This document shows, one piece after another, positions 42,962 to 52,788 of a stretch of 64,000 bases of DNA. Source of the stretch: Amedibacterium intestinale (GTDB lineage Bacteria > Bacillota_I > Bacilli_A > Erysipelotrichales > Erysipelotrichaceae); contig NZ_AP019711.1 in NCBI RefSeq assembly GCF_010537335.1, positions 62,001 through 126,000 on the forward strand, in the 5' to 3' direction. The notes beneath the pieces are model-generated. The model had not been told where the DNA came from. It saw nothing but the letters and a program-made list of their open reading frames with translations, and ran no database searches. A program made the position numbers and the translations under genes. How positions within the stretch are numbered: position 1 is the stretch's first letter; the number at the start of each line of letters is the position of its first letter.

Positions 42962-43507
42962 ATGGCTAAATTTGTATGTCAGGTTTGCGGTTATGTTTAC
43001 GAAGGAGATGCAGCTCCTGCAGAATGTCCACTATGTAAAGCACCTGCTTCTAAGTTCACAAAACAGGAAGAAGGAGAAATGACTTGGGCAGCTGAACACG
43101 TTGTTGGTGTTGCACAGGGTGCTCCAGAAGATATCATTAAAGATTTAAGAATGAACTTTGAAGGAGAATGCAGCGAAGTAGGAATGTACTTGGCTATGGC
43201 TCGTGTTGCTCATCGTGAAGGATATCCAGAAGTTGGATTATATTATGAAAAAGCTGCTTGGGAAGAAGCAGAACATGCAGCTAAATTTGCTGAATTGTTA
43301 GGAGAAGTTGTAACTACTTCAACTAAGAAAAACCTTGAAATGCGTGTAGATGCTGAAAACGGAGCTACAGCTGGTAAATTTGATCTTGCAAAACGTGCAA
43401 AAGAACACAATTTAGATGCAATCCATGATACAGTTCATGAAATGGCTCGTGATGAAGCTCGTCATGGTAAAGCATTCAAAGGTTTATTAGATCGTTATTT
43501 TAAATAA
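42962..43507 (+). CDS. Reverse rubrerythrin (NADH peroxidase-type), rubredoxin domain first
   Basis: A 181-aa peroxide-reducing enzyme of anaerobes. The N-terminal rubredoxin domain has [12 protein letters not shown] and AECPLCKAP (two CxxC pairs). It is followed by a four-helix di-iron ferritin-like domain with ligand motifs [42 protein letters not shown] and [15 protein letters not shown]. The rubredoxin-first order defines reverse rubrerythrins. The ATG at 42962 has AGGAGG eight bases upstream; the in-frame ATG at 42956 is too close to it. Monocistronic between a promoter and terminator. Confidence 0.93.
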   Translation: MAKFVCQVCGYVYEGDAAPAECPLCKAPASKFTKQEEGEMTWAAEHVVGVAQGAPEDIIKDLRMNFEGECSEVGMYLAMARVAHREGYPEVGLYYEKAAWEEAEHAAKFAELLGEVVTTSTKKNLEMRVDAENGATAGKFDLAKRAKEHNLDAIHDTVHEMARDEARHGKAFKGLLDRYFK

Positions 43508-43520
43508 GAACATAATAATG

Positions 43521-43554
43521 AAGAAGGCAATGGCGTAAGCTGTTGCTTTTTCTT
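43521..43554 (+). terminator. Intrinsic terminator of the rubrerythrin gene
   Basis: Stem GCAATGGC/GCTGTTGC (two G-T pairs) with loop GTAA and a T-rich tail. Confidence 0.75.
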
Positions 43555-43642
43555 TTGAAAAAATCTTCAAAGCTTTATAAAGCTTTTGATTATTTTTATA
43601 AATAGATAACTTTAACTTTTTATTTATTGTGAATAAAATCTA

Positions 43643-43671
43643 TTGACGCAATCTTTTAATTCCTGTATTAT
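43643..43671 (+). promoter_or_regulatory. Promoter of the 93-aa membrane protein gene
   Basis: TTGACG, 17-base spacer, TATTAT. Confidence 0.75.
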
Positions 43672-43703
43672 GCGAGTGTTAATAAATTTAGGAGGTTACG
43701 TAA

Positions 43704-43985
43704 ATGGATAAGAATGAAATTGAAAAAGGAGTATCTAAAAATCCAAAAATGCATATCTTTTTTTATGTATTATCAATTTTGATGTTGTTTTATTTAGTTT
43801 TTACAGCTTATACTAGTTATCAAACATTTATTGATTATTGTAAGTCTTATAATTATCAAGCTAGTGATCAGTGGTTTTTGGGATTTCAATCTATTTTAGC
43901 ATCAATAATACCATGTCTTGTATATGCATCAACATTATATGGATTAGGATATTTGATACAGAATAAAGGGAAAAGAGAATTATAA
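43704..43985 (+). CDS. Small two-helix membrane protein, unknown
   Basis: A 93-aa protein: a charged N-terminus (MDKNEIEKGVSKNPK), helix one (IFFYVLSILMLFYLVFTAY), a Tyr-rich outside loop and helix two (SILASIIPCLVYASTLYGLGY), with a basic end. AGGAGG is eight bases upstream and a good promoter precedes it, so it is a real independent gene. No family recognised. Confidence 0.7.
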   Translation: MDKNEIEKGVSKNPKMHIFFYVLSILMLFYLVFTAYTSYQTFIDYCKSYNYQASDQWFLGFQSILASIIPCLVYASTLYGLGYLIQNKGKREL

Positions 43986-44003
43986 ATGAATATTAAAGAA
44001 GTG

Positions 44004-44040
44004 TTAGTGTGATATTCTAATCATATTAATGCTTTTTTTT
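44004..44040 (+). terminator. Intrinsic terminator of the 93-aa gene
   Basis: Stem TTAGTGTGAT/ATCATATTAA (G-T pairs) with a 6-base loop and a T8 tail. Confidence 0.75.
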
Positions 44041-44124
44041 ACAATTTGAAAATAACTAAAAAGTGCAAAAAGTATAATAAAAAAAATAAATACTTTTTTC
44101 TGATTTTTTTTGTTTAATACTTAA

Positions 44125-44138
44125 TGTAAGGGTTTACT
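44125..44138 (+). promoter_or_regulatory. Candidate CcpA cre site upstream of the GH31 gene
   Basis: TGTAAGGGTTTACT matches the consensus TGWAARCGYTWNCW at 13 of 14 positions and is nearly palindromic. It lies 172 bases before the GH31 start, in a 324-base gene-free stretch otherwise holding only the upstream terminator and AT-rich sequence. Confidence 0.4.
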
Positions 44139-44309
44139 TTTTTGCTCTTGCTAATTTTCTGAATGTTGAATACATTGAAAACGAGTAAAAAAGTAACTTT
44201 CTAATGTCTATTTATAGGGCATTTTAAGGGGGAGATGGTGTCGAGAAATTATTATGATTGTCAGATTATTAAAATGAGTAAAATGATTAATCTTGGAAAG
44301 GAGAAAGCG

Positions 44310-47300
44310 ATGTTTAAAAAAGTAGTATCTACTGGTTTAAGTGCTATGATGGTATTTGGACTTGTGTGTAATCAATCTACAGTTTTTGTAAATGCACAAG
44401 AAAAAGAAGTTTCTAGTGAAGCACTTAATGGTATTAAATCAGTAGAAGTTGATGCAAAAGACAAGAATATTGTATGGGTTACATTTGGAAATGGATATAA
44501 AGGAAAATTTACATTCTTAGATAATAATATCTTCCGCTATAATGTAGATCCATCAGGTGAATTTAGCGAATATGCAAAAGTGCGTGGAGGATATCCATCT
44601 GAAGGTAAAATTCAACAATACCCGGATACTTCAAAAGAATATAGCCATCCTAATGCAACTGTATCTAATGGAGCTAATGGAAGCTATGAGATAAAAGTAG
44701 GCGATGTAGTCGTAACATTCGATAAAGATGCAAAAATGAGCATTAAAGTGAATGGTAAAACTGTTATGGAAGAAAAAGAACCATTACAGGTAGGAAACTC
44801 TACTGTTCAAACATTGGTAGAACATTCAGAAACAAATTATAGTGAGAACTTGTCTGAACAATATTTTGGTGGAGGAACTCAAAATGGACGTATCATTCAT
44901 ACAGGTGAATCAATTAACATATCTAATGAAAGTGGTTGGAACGATGGACAAGTTTCTTCACCAAATCCGTTCTATTATACAAATAATGGCTATGGTGTAT
45001 TGAGAAATACTTGGATGGATGGTACTTATGATTTTGGCGATTCTAATCAAGGTACGGTAACAACAACTCATAAAGAAAATGAATTTGATGCTTATTATTT
45101 CTTGTCTGATGGAACTACCGGTACAGAGGTTGCCCAAGATTTATTACAGGGCTATTTTAAGGTAACAGGAAATCCGGTTCTTTTACCAGAATATGGTTTT
45201 TATCTAGGGCATCTAAATGCCTATAATCGTGATGCTTGGTCGGATACTGAGGATATTGGTACTGATTGGGAAATCAAAGGAAGTAAATCTCACAAGGAAA
45301 GCGGAGAAAAAACTTATGAAGCAGGTGGAACAGGATATGAGATTAAGGCAAATCAAAATGCAGAAACACTGAATGGAACAGGGCCTACTGTTGCAACTGG
45401 TCAAGTGCCAAAAGGAGTAAATTATGATAAAAAATGGTCTGCACGAGCTGTTTTAGATGAATATCAGAAATATGATATGCCTTTAGGTTTCTTCTTGCCT
45501 AATGATGGATACGGAGCTGGTTATGGCCAAAATGGTTATAATATGACTGGTGGAGTAAATGAAGATGGCTCTAGCTCAGAAGAACGTTTAGCAGCTGTTG
45601 CAGCAAACGTAAAAAATCTAGAAGAGTTTAGAAAATATGCAACTGATAAGGGTGTTGCGACAGGGCTTTGGACACAAAGTAATTTAACTCCAGATTCAAA
45701 TCCTAAAACATATTGGCATACATTACGCGATTTTAATGCAGAGACAAAAGCTGGTGTTACAACACTTAAAACTGATGTAGCATGGGTTGGTTATGGATAT
45801 TCTTTCCAGTTAAGTGGTGTAAAAAATGCATATGATACAGTAATAGAAAATACAGGAGCTAGACCTAATATTATTTCATTGGATGGATGGGCAGGTTCTC
45901 AGCGATATAATTCTGTATGGACAGGGGATCAATCTGGTGGAAAATGGGAATATATTCGTTTCCACATCCCAACATTTATTGGACAGTCTTTAAGTGGAAA
46001 CCCTAATATTGGTTCTGATATGGATGGAATTTGGGGTGGTGACCCTGTAATTGCAACACGTGATTATCAGTGGAAGAGCTTTGCACCTCAAATGCTAGAT
46101 ATGGATGGCTGGGGATCATATGCAAAAGGTCCTTATGTTCATGGTGATCCTTATACAGGTGTAAGCCGTATGTATTTAAAAATGAAAGGTAAATTAATGC
46201 CTTATATTTATACAAATGCATATGCAGCTGCAAATATGAATACAGGCAACAACGATACAGGACTTCCGATGGTACGTGCAATGTTCTTAGAATTCCCTAA
46301 TGAACCTACTGCATATACAGATTTAGCAAAATATCAATACATGTGGGGAGAAAACTTATTAGTTGCTCCACTATATGAAGATGTACATGCTGATGAAGTT
46401 GGAAATGATGTACGTAATGGAATTTATTTACCAGGAGGAAGTAATCAAATCTGGATTGATTACTTTACAGGTAAACAATATAGAGGTGGACAAGTACTAA
46501 ATAGTTTTGATGCTCCTATTTGGAAACTTCCTTTATTTGTTAAAAATGGTGCTATCATTCCGATGTATGAAGAACATAATTCAGCTTTACCAGGAACTGA
46601 TGATAGTTTAGATAAATCAAAACGTATCGTTGAATTCTGGCCTGAAGGAGAAACGGATTTTACTTCAATTGAAGATGATGGATATTCCATGACAAATTCA
46701 ACTTCTAATGAGGAAGGGTATGGTGTAATCGAAGATATTGATTATGGAAACCATGTTAGCACAAGATTTACATCTGTTGTAAAAGATGGAACTGCTACAT
46801 TAACTGCGGAAAAAGCAAATGGTACATACACAGGATATACTGAAAATAAAAATACAACATTTGTAGTAAATGCTTCTAAAAAACCAGCATCATTAGAAGC
46901 TTATAATGGCTCTTCTAAGTTAAAAGAGGTTACAGTTGATTCAAAAGATGCTTTTGATAAAGCAACTGCAAACGATGGAGAATTTGTTGTATTCTATGAT
47001 GAAAATCCAGCAATTGAAACTTTTGCACCAGCAGAAGAAACAGAAATTGCTGATTTAGTTAAGGATGTAAAAGTTTCTGGAAAATTATATGTAAAATTTG
47101 CAAAAACAAATACACAGGAAAATGAACAGAAATTGGTAATCAACGGTTTTGAGAATAAAGGTGATTTAGGACAAGACGTTGTAAATGAAAAATTAAGTGT
47201 TCCTGCAAACTTTAAAGCAAATGAAGAGGCTACAACTCCAACAAGTGTTACATTGAATTGGGATAAAGTAAATGATGCTACTTCTTACGAAGTATTAGTT

Positions 47301-50300
47301 GACGGAACAATCAATGGACAGGAAGTTACATCTGGATTGATTTATTCTGTAGAAAATGGCGAAGAATTTGTTCATACAGGATTAGAATACTTATCAACAC
47401 ATCATTATCGAGTACGTTCTGTAAATAAAGATGGACATTCTGAATGGAGTACAGAAATTTCAGCAAAATCTGCCGATGATCCATTCCGTTTGGCTCCAAC
47501 ACCGCAAAACCTTGATTGGGAAGGTGGATTATATGCGAGTCGTGGACCAGAACTTGCATTTGATGAAATCTTCCAAGAAGGAGATAGTGGATTCCACTCT
47601 GATGACACTGCCATTGGGAAAAAATTAACAGTAGATTATGGAAATGCTTATGTTCTTGATAAAGTTGAGTATTATCCTCGTGCAGATGCAGCGAATGGTA
47701 CGGTTACAAAAATGCGTGTAGAAACAAGTTTAGATGGAAAACATTGGATTCAACATGGAAACAAAGAAGACCAATCAGGAAAATACTATGAATGGGAAAG
47801 AAGTGGAGAAGCCAAATTAATTGACTTATCTGATCCAAATATTGCAGATAGTAACTCTATAGGGGCAAGATATATTAGATTTACACCATTGGAATCAGTT
47901 GGAGATTTTTTTGCAGCTAGAGAAATCAAAGTTTATACAATTGAAAATGGTGCAGGAAATGTAGATAAACCATTTAGACCAGGAAATCTATCATCACAAG
48001 GCACAAGCCAGCCTACACTTGATTTGTTTAAAGCTTCTTATCAGAAAGAATCTTCTGCACATGGATCAATTAAAAATGGAAAATGGATAGCAGAAATTCA
48101 GAAACTATATGCAGATATCAACTTTAACAATATTTCCGATATCTATGATTATGCATTCTATGGTTCTCAAGTTGATGGTGGAACACAAAAAACAGGTTCT
48201 GTATCAGGATCCATAATTTTAGAACCTAGTGCTATGAAAGTGTCTGCAGGAGAAACATTTACAATTAATGTAACTGCAGTTGATGTGAAAAATCTAAATG
48301 CTTATGGAACAATTATTGATTATGATCCAGCTAAAGTAGAGTATGTCAATACATCCTATATTGGTACAGGTGCAATGTATACTACTGGTATGACTGGGGA
48401 TATTCAGAATTCAGATGGTACAGCATATATTAATCATAATGCACTTAACATGGGCGATCAGCCATTGATTAATGGTTCAAAAGTGTTATCTACGATTACA
48501 ATGAAGGCAAAAACTGATATTGACTTTACCGCTGAAAACCCTGCAATGGATTTATCTAAAGTTACGTTAGTTGGACCTGATTTAAGTGTAGTAGAAACAG
48601 ATACTTCAAAAGATCCAGTTATTCCGGATATTCCAACAACAACTACGAAGGAATATGCGCAAAGTGATTTTACAATTACAATGACCAATGATGAGTTGCC
48701 AACAGATGATGGTACAAATGTTCAAAAATTAATTCAATCAAATTCTTATGATGGATTATTCAATGATAAAAAAGATCAGACAGCAGGATGTCGTGATTTT
48801 GAATTTAAATGGGACATTGATTCAAACTATGATCCGGAAACAGGTCAATTGCCTACTTATGTAACAACAGAAAATTTAAAAATGCATTTTACACCAGTAA
48901 AACCTATTCCGATGTCTGAGGTTGTTTTGTATAATGCAAATGAAGCTAATGGATATGTTTTAGGTGTTCAGATAGAAGTTACATATGATGATAATTCAGA
49001 ACCAGTAGTGATGAGCATTAATGAAAAACATCCTATCTACCGCTTTGAATTAGATAATAGCAAAAATGTAAAAAACATTGATATTCATCCGGTAACAGAG
49101 CCTGCTAAGAACTTGACTATTGCTGAAATTGACTTCCTAAATACAGAAGGAAATCCAGCAAAAGGAATTGAGCCATCAAATGATAGTGCAAAAGAAGTTT
49201 ATGTTGGTTATTTAGGAAATGTTGATGCTGTGATTACACCAGAAGATTGTCCTAACAAATACTTTATGGCAGAAAGTTTAGATCCAGAAATTGCAACAAT
49301 CGTTACTTTGAGTGACGATAAAGGAAATCCAGTATATAAAGTACGTGGTGTTTCTGAAGGTGTTGCAAAAATTAAATTAACATCTGCTGCAGATGAAAAT
49401 ATTACATGTGTATATGAAGTAAAAGTTATTGCTGGAGTTGATAAGAGCAATTTACAAAAGGCAATTGATTCTTATAAAGATTTAACTAGTGAAATTTATA
49501 CAGAAGAATCATATGCTAAATTTAAAGAAGCATTTGATAATGCAGTTGCAGTATATAATGATGAAAATGCAACAAGAACTCAGGTAGAACAGGCAATGAA
49601 TGCTTTAGAAAATGCTGCTAATGAATTAGAGGTTGTATTATCAGAAAAAGAACTTGCAAGTGACATTGTAGGATCTAGTGATGCTTTATATAGCGAATCA
49701 AATACACCGGATAAAATGCTTGATGGGGATTTAGGAACGTACTGGGAATCACCATATAGCGGAGAAAATGCAAAACTTCCTCAAGATATTTTAATTGAAT
49801 TAAATGATATCTATAATCTTGAACAAGTATCTTTCATTTCTCATACTATGCAAAATGGTGGTATTACAGATTATGAGGTTTCTGTAAGCTTAGATGGAAA
49901 TGAATGGGTAAAAGTGGCTAATGGCACTGTGAATCCAAACGAATATAAGCAAGGAAATAATGTCACTGTTAATGCACGTTTTGCTTCTATTAATGCAAAA
50001 TATATTAAAGTAACAGTAAAAGGTGCTGTAGGAAGAATTCCAGAAGAAAATAATAAATATGGCAGAATATCAGAAATGAAATTCTATGGTGAAGTATATT
50101 CGGTTAATAAAGATGCTTTACAGAGTTTAGTTGATGAATATAGTAAATTAGATGAAACAAAATATACAGAAGAAAGCTGGACTCCATTTAAGGAAGCGTT
50201 AGATGAAGCATCTGCATTATTGAAATCTTCTACAGCTAGCCAAACAGATATTGATAACATGGTTGAAAAATTAAAAGAACTGTATGCTAATCTTGTAGTT

Positions 50301-50933
50301 GATACTAGTGAAATTGATACATTAAAAGAAGAATTGAAAGCTAAACTAGAAGAGGCTAAAGCAATTGATGTTACTGACTATACTGAGGATTCAGTTGAAA
50401 AATTACGTAATGCAATGGATAATGCTTCTAAGCTACTAGAAGATGAATATGCTAGTGCAGTTCAGCTTCAAGATGCAATCACTAATTTACAGAAAGCAAT
50501 TGAACAGTTAGAAAAACAAAGTTCTGTAAATAAAGACGCATTATATGAACTTCTTGAAAAATATGCAGGATATAGAAAATCTGATTATACAGAAGAAAGT
50601 TGGATTCCGTTTAAAAATGCATATGATAATGCATCCAAAGTTTATACAGATAAAACAGCTTCGCAGATGGATGTAGATAAAGCTACTGAAACATTAAAAG
50701 AATATGCTTCCAAACTTGTAAAAGCTGGAAATAACAACAGTGGATCTGATAATGGAGAAGGTTCAAATACAGGTAATAATGGAAATTCTTCAAATAATGA
50801 TGAAGTAACCAATAAACCTGATGAAATTAAAACACCTGCAACTGGTGTTGAAAGTTCTCGTAATGCTATTATATTTACGCTTATCGTAAGTGGTGTAGCA
50901 ATTGATGTTATACGTCGTAAAAAAGAAGCTTAA
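44310..50933 (+). CDS. Wall-anchored multidomain GH31 enzyme, probable alpha-N-acetylgalactosaminidase
   Basis: 2207 aa. Signal peptide (to about 34). The GH31 catalytic region spans about 170-830, with nucleophile Asp489 in LKTDVAWVGYGYSF, acid/base Asp540 in WTGDQSGGKWEYIRFHIPT, and GSDMDGIWGG. This pattern resembles the GH31 alpha-GalNAc branch rather than alpha-glucosidases. Downstream in order: an FN3 domain (about 965-1050), a discoidin-type CBM (about 1060-1215), a short dockerin-like linker, a cohesin-like domain (about 1305-1440), another discoidin-like module, a BIG2-like domain, FIVAR, a discoidin CBM32-like domain, three more FIVAR repeats, and a sortase tail TPATG, helix, RRKKEA. 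The ATG at 44310 has GGAAAGGAG upstream; the 25-residue longer frame does not. Removal of GalNAc from mucin would complement the M60 protease. Confidence 0.85.
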   Translation: MFKKVVSTGLSAMMVFGLVCNQSTVFVNAQEKEVSSEALNGIKSVEVDAKDKNIVWVTFGNGYKGKFTFLDNNIFRYNVDPSGEFSEYAKVRGGYPSEGKIQQYPDTSKEYSHPNATVSNGANGSYEIKVGDVVVTFDKDAKMSIKVNGKTVMEEKEPLQVGNSTVQTLVEHSETNYSENLSEQYFGGGTQNGRIIHTGESINISNESGWNDGQVSSPNPFYYTNNGYGVLRNTWMDGTYDFGDSNQGTVTTTHKENEFDAYYFLSDGTTGTEVAQDLLQGYFKVTGNPVLLPEYGFYLGHLNAYNRDAWSDTEDIGTDWEIKGSKSHKESGEKTYEAGGTGYEIKANQNAETLNGTGPTVATGQVPKGVNYDKKWSARAVLDEYQKYDMPLGFFLPNDGYGAGYGQNGYNMTGGVNEDGSSSEERLAAVAANVKNLEEFRKYATDKGVATGLWTQSNLTPDSNPKTYWHTLRDFNAETKAGVTTLKTDVAWVGYGYSFQLSGVKNAYDTVIENTGARPNIISLDGWAGSQRYNSVWTGDQSGGKWEYIRFHIPTFIGQSLSGNPNIGSDMDGIWGGDPVIATRDYQWKSFAPQMLDMDGWGSYAKGPYVHGDPYTGVSRMYLKMKGKLMPYIYTNAYAAANMNTGNNDTGLPMVRAMFLEFPNEPTAYTDLAKYQYMWGENLLVAPLYEDVHADEVGNDVRNGIYLPGGSNQIWIDYFTGKQYRGGQVLNSFDAPIWKLPLFVKNGAIIPMYEEHNSALPGTDDSLDKSKRIVEFWPEGETDFTSIEDDGYSMTNSTSNEEGYGVIEDIDYGNHVSTRFTSVVKDGTATLTAEKANGTYTGYTENKNTTFVVNASKKPASLEAYNGSSKLKEVTVDSKDAFDKATANDGEFVVFYDENPAIETFAPAEETEIADLVKDVKVSGKLYVKFAKTNTQENEQKLVINGFENKGDLGQDVVNEKLSVPANFKANEEATTPTSVTLNWDKVNDATSYEVLVDGTINGQEVTSGLIYSVENGEEFVHTGLEYLSTHHYRVRSVNKDGHSEWSTEISAKSADDPFRLAPTPQNLDWEGGLYASRGPELAFDEIFQEGDSGFHSDDTAIGKKLTVDYGNAYVLDKVEYYPRADAANGTVTKMRVETSLDGKHWIQHGNKEDQSGKYYEWERSGEAKLIDLSDPNIADSNSIGARYIRFTPLESVGDFFAAREIKVYTIENGAGNVDKPFRPGNLSSQGTSQPTLDLFKASYQKESSAHGSIKNGKWIAEIQKLYADINFNNISDIYDYAFYGSQVDGGTQKTGSVSGSIILEPSAMKVSAGETFTINVTAVDVKNLNAYGTIIDYDPAKVEYVNTSYIGTGAMYTTGMTGDIQNSDGTAYINHNALNMGDQPLINGSKVLSTITMKAKTDIDFTAENPAMDLSKVTLVGPDLSVVETDTSKDPVIPDIPTTTTKEYAQSDFTITMTNDELPTDDGTNVQKLIQSNSYDGLFNDKKDQTAGCRDFEFKWDIDSNYDPETGQLPTYVTTENLKMHFTPVKPIPMSEVVLYNANEANGYVLGVQIEVTYDDNSEPVVMSINEKHPIYRFELDNSKNVKNIDIHPVTEPAKNLTIAEIDFLNTEGNPAKGIEPSNDSAKEVYVGYLGNVDAVITPEDCPNKYFMAESLDPEIATIVTLSDDKGNPVYKVRGVSEGVAKIKLTSAADENITCVYEVKVIAGVDKSNLQKAIDSYKDLTSEIYTEESYAKFKEAFDNAVAVYNDENATRTQVEQAMNALENAANELEVVLSEKELASDIVGSSDALYSESNTPDKMLDGDLGTYWESPYSGENAKLPQDILIELNDIYNLEQVSFISHTMQNGGITDYEVSVSLDGNEWVKVANGTVNPNEYKQGNNVTVNARFASINAKYIKVTVKGAVGRIPEENNKYGRISEMKFYGEVYSVNKDALQSLVDEYSKLDETKYTEESWTPFKEALDEASALLKSSTASQTDIDNMVEKLKELYANLVVDTSEIDTLKEELKAKLEEAKAIDVTDYTEDSVEKLRNAMDNASKLLEDEYASAVQLQDAITNLQKAIEQLEKQSSVNKDALYELLEKYAGYRKSDYTEESWIPFKNAYDNASKVYTDKTASQMDVDKATETLKEYASKLVKAGNNNSGSDNGEGSNTGNNGNSSNNDEVTNKPDEIKTPATGVESSRNAIIFTLIVSGVAIDVIRRKKEA

Positions 50934-50956
50934 TATTTTATGAGAATGAATATTTT

Positions 50957-50987
50957 TAGAAGAGGGTGAAAACTCTCTTCTTTTTGT
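50957..50987 (+). terminator. Intrinsic terminator of the GH31 gene, interrupted in its T-tract by the ISL3 element
   Basis: Stem AGAAGAG/CTCTTCT followed by T5. The T-run itself is the 8-bp target duplication of the adjoining IS element. Confidence 0.85.
50980..50987. repeat. Left 8-bp target duplication of the ISL3-family element
   Basis: CTTTTTGT, identical to 53495-53502. Confidence 0.8.
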
Positions 50988-51089
50988 GGCTTTGTAAAAT
51001 TACGTGTGGTAAAACTAACAAAGGACAATAAAATAACTTGTGGGCATCAGTACCCCAAAGATGTTTATTGAAAACAAGATGTAAAGGAT

Positions 51090-51117
51090 GAGAGAGCTGA
51101 TCAGCTCTCTCGTTTTT
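51090..51117 (+). terminator. Perfect 22-bp palindromic terminator inside the left IS end
   Basis: GAGAGAGCTGA / TCAGCTCTCTC followed by G and T5 on the + strand. It would stop transcripts entering the element from the GH31 side. Confidence 0.8.
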
Positions 51118-51121
51118 AATA

Positions 51122-51280
51122 TCAGAATGGAAGAATATTTTTGTTTTTTTCTTTTTCCAAAAGAAGTTTCAATCGTAGATTTTCTACTTCCAGCTCCAGC
51201 ATCATAAGGCGCTGCTTTTTAATGTAAAGTTCTCTTTTGAGCCATCTTTCTTTACGTTGGTAATAAATTTTATTGTTCAT
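51122..51280 (-). CDS. 52-aa coiled-coil ORF of the ISL3-type element
   Basis: It starts MNNKIYYQRKERWLKRELYI, continues KKQRLMMLELEVENLRLKLL and ends KNILPF. It has strong heptad character, like leucine-zipper segments. Its ATG overlaps the transposase stop by 11 bases, with AAGGAG upstream, so it is probably coupled to transposase translation. A role as a transposase partner is inference; it has no family name that I know. Confidence 0.6.
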   Translation of the reverse strand: MNNKIYYQRKERWLKRELYIKKQRLMMLELEVENLRLKLLLEKEKNKNILPF

Positions 51281-52670
51281 TTTCATTTTCTCCTTCCTTA
51301 GGGTATAAGTGATAAGTGGTATCTTTATTCAGTACATAAAGCACTCTGTTTCGGAATCGTTTCCAATTGGTATATCCATTGGAATTGTGCTTGATACATT
51401 TGATCGTCCTGTTTCTGTTTTCTATGATCCCGCTGTTTATCTTTCTTCCATGTTCATTCGTGACGATAAAAGAATTTATTATTTCAGTCTTCCATCTGGT
51501 CATCGTATTCGCAAAGGATGATATTTCAGGTACTTTACAATCCCTGAAAGCACTGATCAGTTCATTGATATCTTTTCTTGCATTATCAAGATCACTGTTC
51601 TTATAGAAATATATCATCCTGTCTTTCAGATTCATGGCTTCTTCAAGTTCAGGGTTATACAAACACATATAATGCAGGATATCGTTATAGTTATAGTATC
51701 CCTGAAGTACTTTATTATATTTCTTTTCTCTATTTGGATCTGTATATGCAGGATCGTTTGTGAAGAGAAGCCAGTTGAATTTTTTATAAAGGTAATACTG
51801 TTTACGCATTCTTTCAGCTTTTTCTATCGAAGCTGCATCTGCATTTTTCAGATCCATGAGCTTATAGTTCTTTAACTGATTCATCGTACGCAGACGCACC
51901 TTGTCTACTCTTCTGTTCAGTTCCTGGATGAGATGGAATTTATCCGCAGCTATGGCGGCATTGGGGAACATCATCTTTGCGACGATCCTGTAGGTTTCCC
52001 ATAAATCAATAGATACGGCCTTTACAGCACATCTTTCTTCTCGGGGAATGAAAGAAAAGTAATTGATGAGTTCGGACTTTTTCCTGCCTGGAAGAAGATC
52101 GATGACATTTTGGGAGTTGAAATCCAGAAGGACACATACATAGGAACTGTTTTCAGATTTGAAACTGTAGACTTCGTCGATATTCAGATATTCAGGAAGT
52201 TTTCTTCTGGATATCTGGACATGCCTGTCAAAGATGGACATGGCAGAAGTAGAGGATATATGATTTCTCTGTGCAACGCTTTTAAATGTATCGGCAGGGT
52301 TTTTCAGATCTCGAAGGACATTATATACGGTCAATAAAGAGATCTTCATTCCCTTGAAAGTAAAAGGATTGTCCTCATAGAAAGTCTTATTACATGCAGG
52401 GCAGATATAGCGTCTGGCCTGGTAATCGATATAGCAGGCTTCCGTATTCAGCATGGAATGTGTTATGCGTTTATGTACATAGCTTTTTACCTTGGAAGTG
52501 GGAAAGCCGCAGACAGGACATGAAGTAGTCTTTGGGGTAAGCTTGATCCTTACATGAACACCATCATCCTGATGATTTACCTGGAAAGAATCTATCTGTT
52601 CTTTCTGGAGATGAAAGAGATGAAGGATATAGTCGTCACTGATGGACGCAGAAGTAGTATCGTTTTTCAT
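51270..52670 (-). CDS. ISL3-family transposase
   Basis: A roughly 466-aa transposase. The N-terminal zinc-binding domain is CPVCGFPTSKV...YICPACNKTF. The DDE core has YLNIDEVYSFKSENSSYVCVLLDF (first Asp), then AVSIDLWETYRIVAKMMFPNAAIAADKFHLIQELNRRVD (second Asp and the typical DKFHV-like motif). The C-terminal end has FIVTNEHGRKINSGIIENRNRTIKCIKHNSNGYTNWKRFRNRV with the final Glu. The ATG at 52670 is preferred to the TTG at 52679. Frame and motifs look intact. Confidence 0.92.
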   Translation of the reverse strand: MKNDTTSASISDDYILHLFHLQKEQIDSFQVNHQDDGVHVRIKLTPKTTSCPVCGFPTSKVKSYVHKRITHSMLNTEACYIDYQARRYICPACNKTFYEDNPFTFKGMKISLLTVYNVLRDLKNPADTFKSVAQRNHISSTSAMSIFDRHVQISRRKLPEYLNIDEVYSFKSENSSYVCVLLDFNSQNVIDLLPGRKKSELINYFSFIPREERCAVKAVSIDLWETYRIVAKMMFPNAAIAADKFHLIQELNRRVDKVRLRTMNQLKNYKLMDLKNADAASIEKAERMRKQYYLYKKFNWLLFTNDPAYTDPNREKKYNKVLQGYYNYNDILHYMCLYNPELEEAMNLKDRMIYFYKNSDLDNARKDINELISAFRDCKVPEISSFANTMTRWKTEIINSFIVTNEHGRKINSGIIENRNRTIKCIKHNSNGYTNWKRFRNRVLYVLNKDTTYHLYPKEGENENEQ

Positions 52671-52788
52671 AAAAATCAAAAGAAAACATCAAGAACTGAA
52701 AATACAATGGATGTTTTCATCAACCTCCAGTCTATAATGATCATTACAGTGTCATTATGAAGGCAAAATGGAAGGCAGGAAAGGAATC

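Noticed and set aside
51309-52337. Several + strand ORFs across the ISL3 transposase
   Set aside because: Shadows of the transposase frame; none has a start context or recognisable domain.
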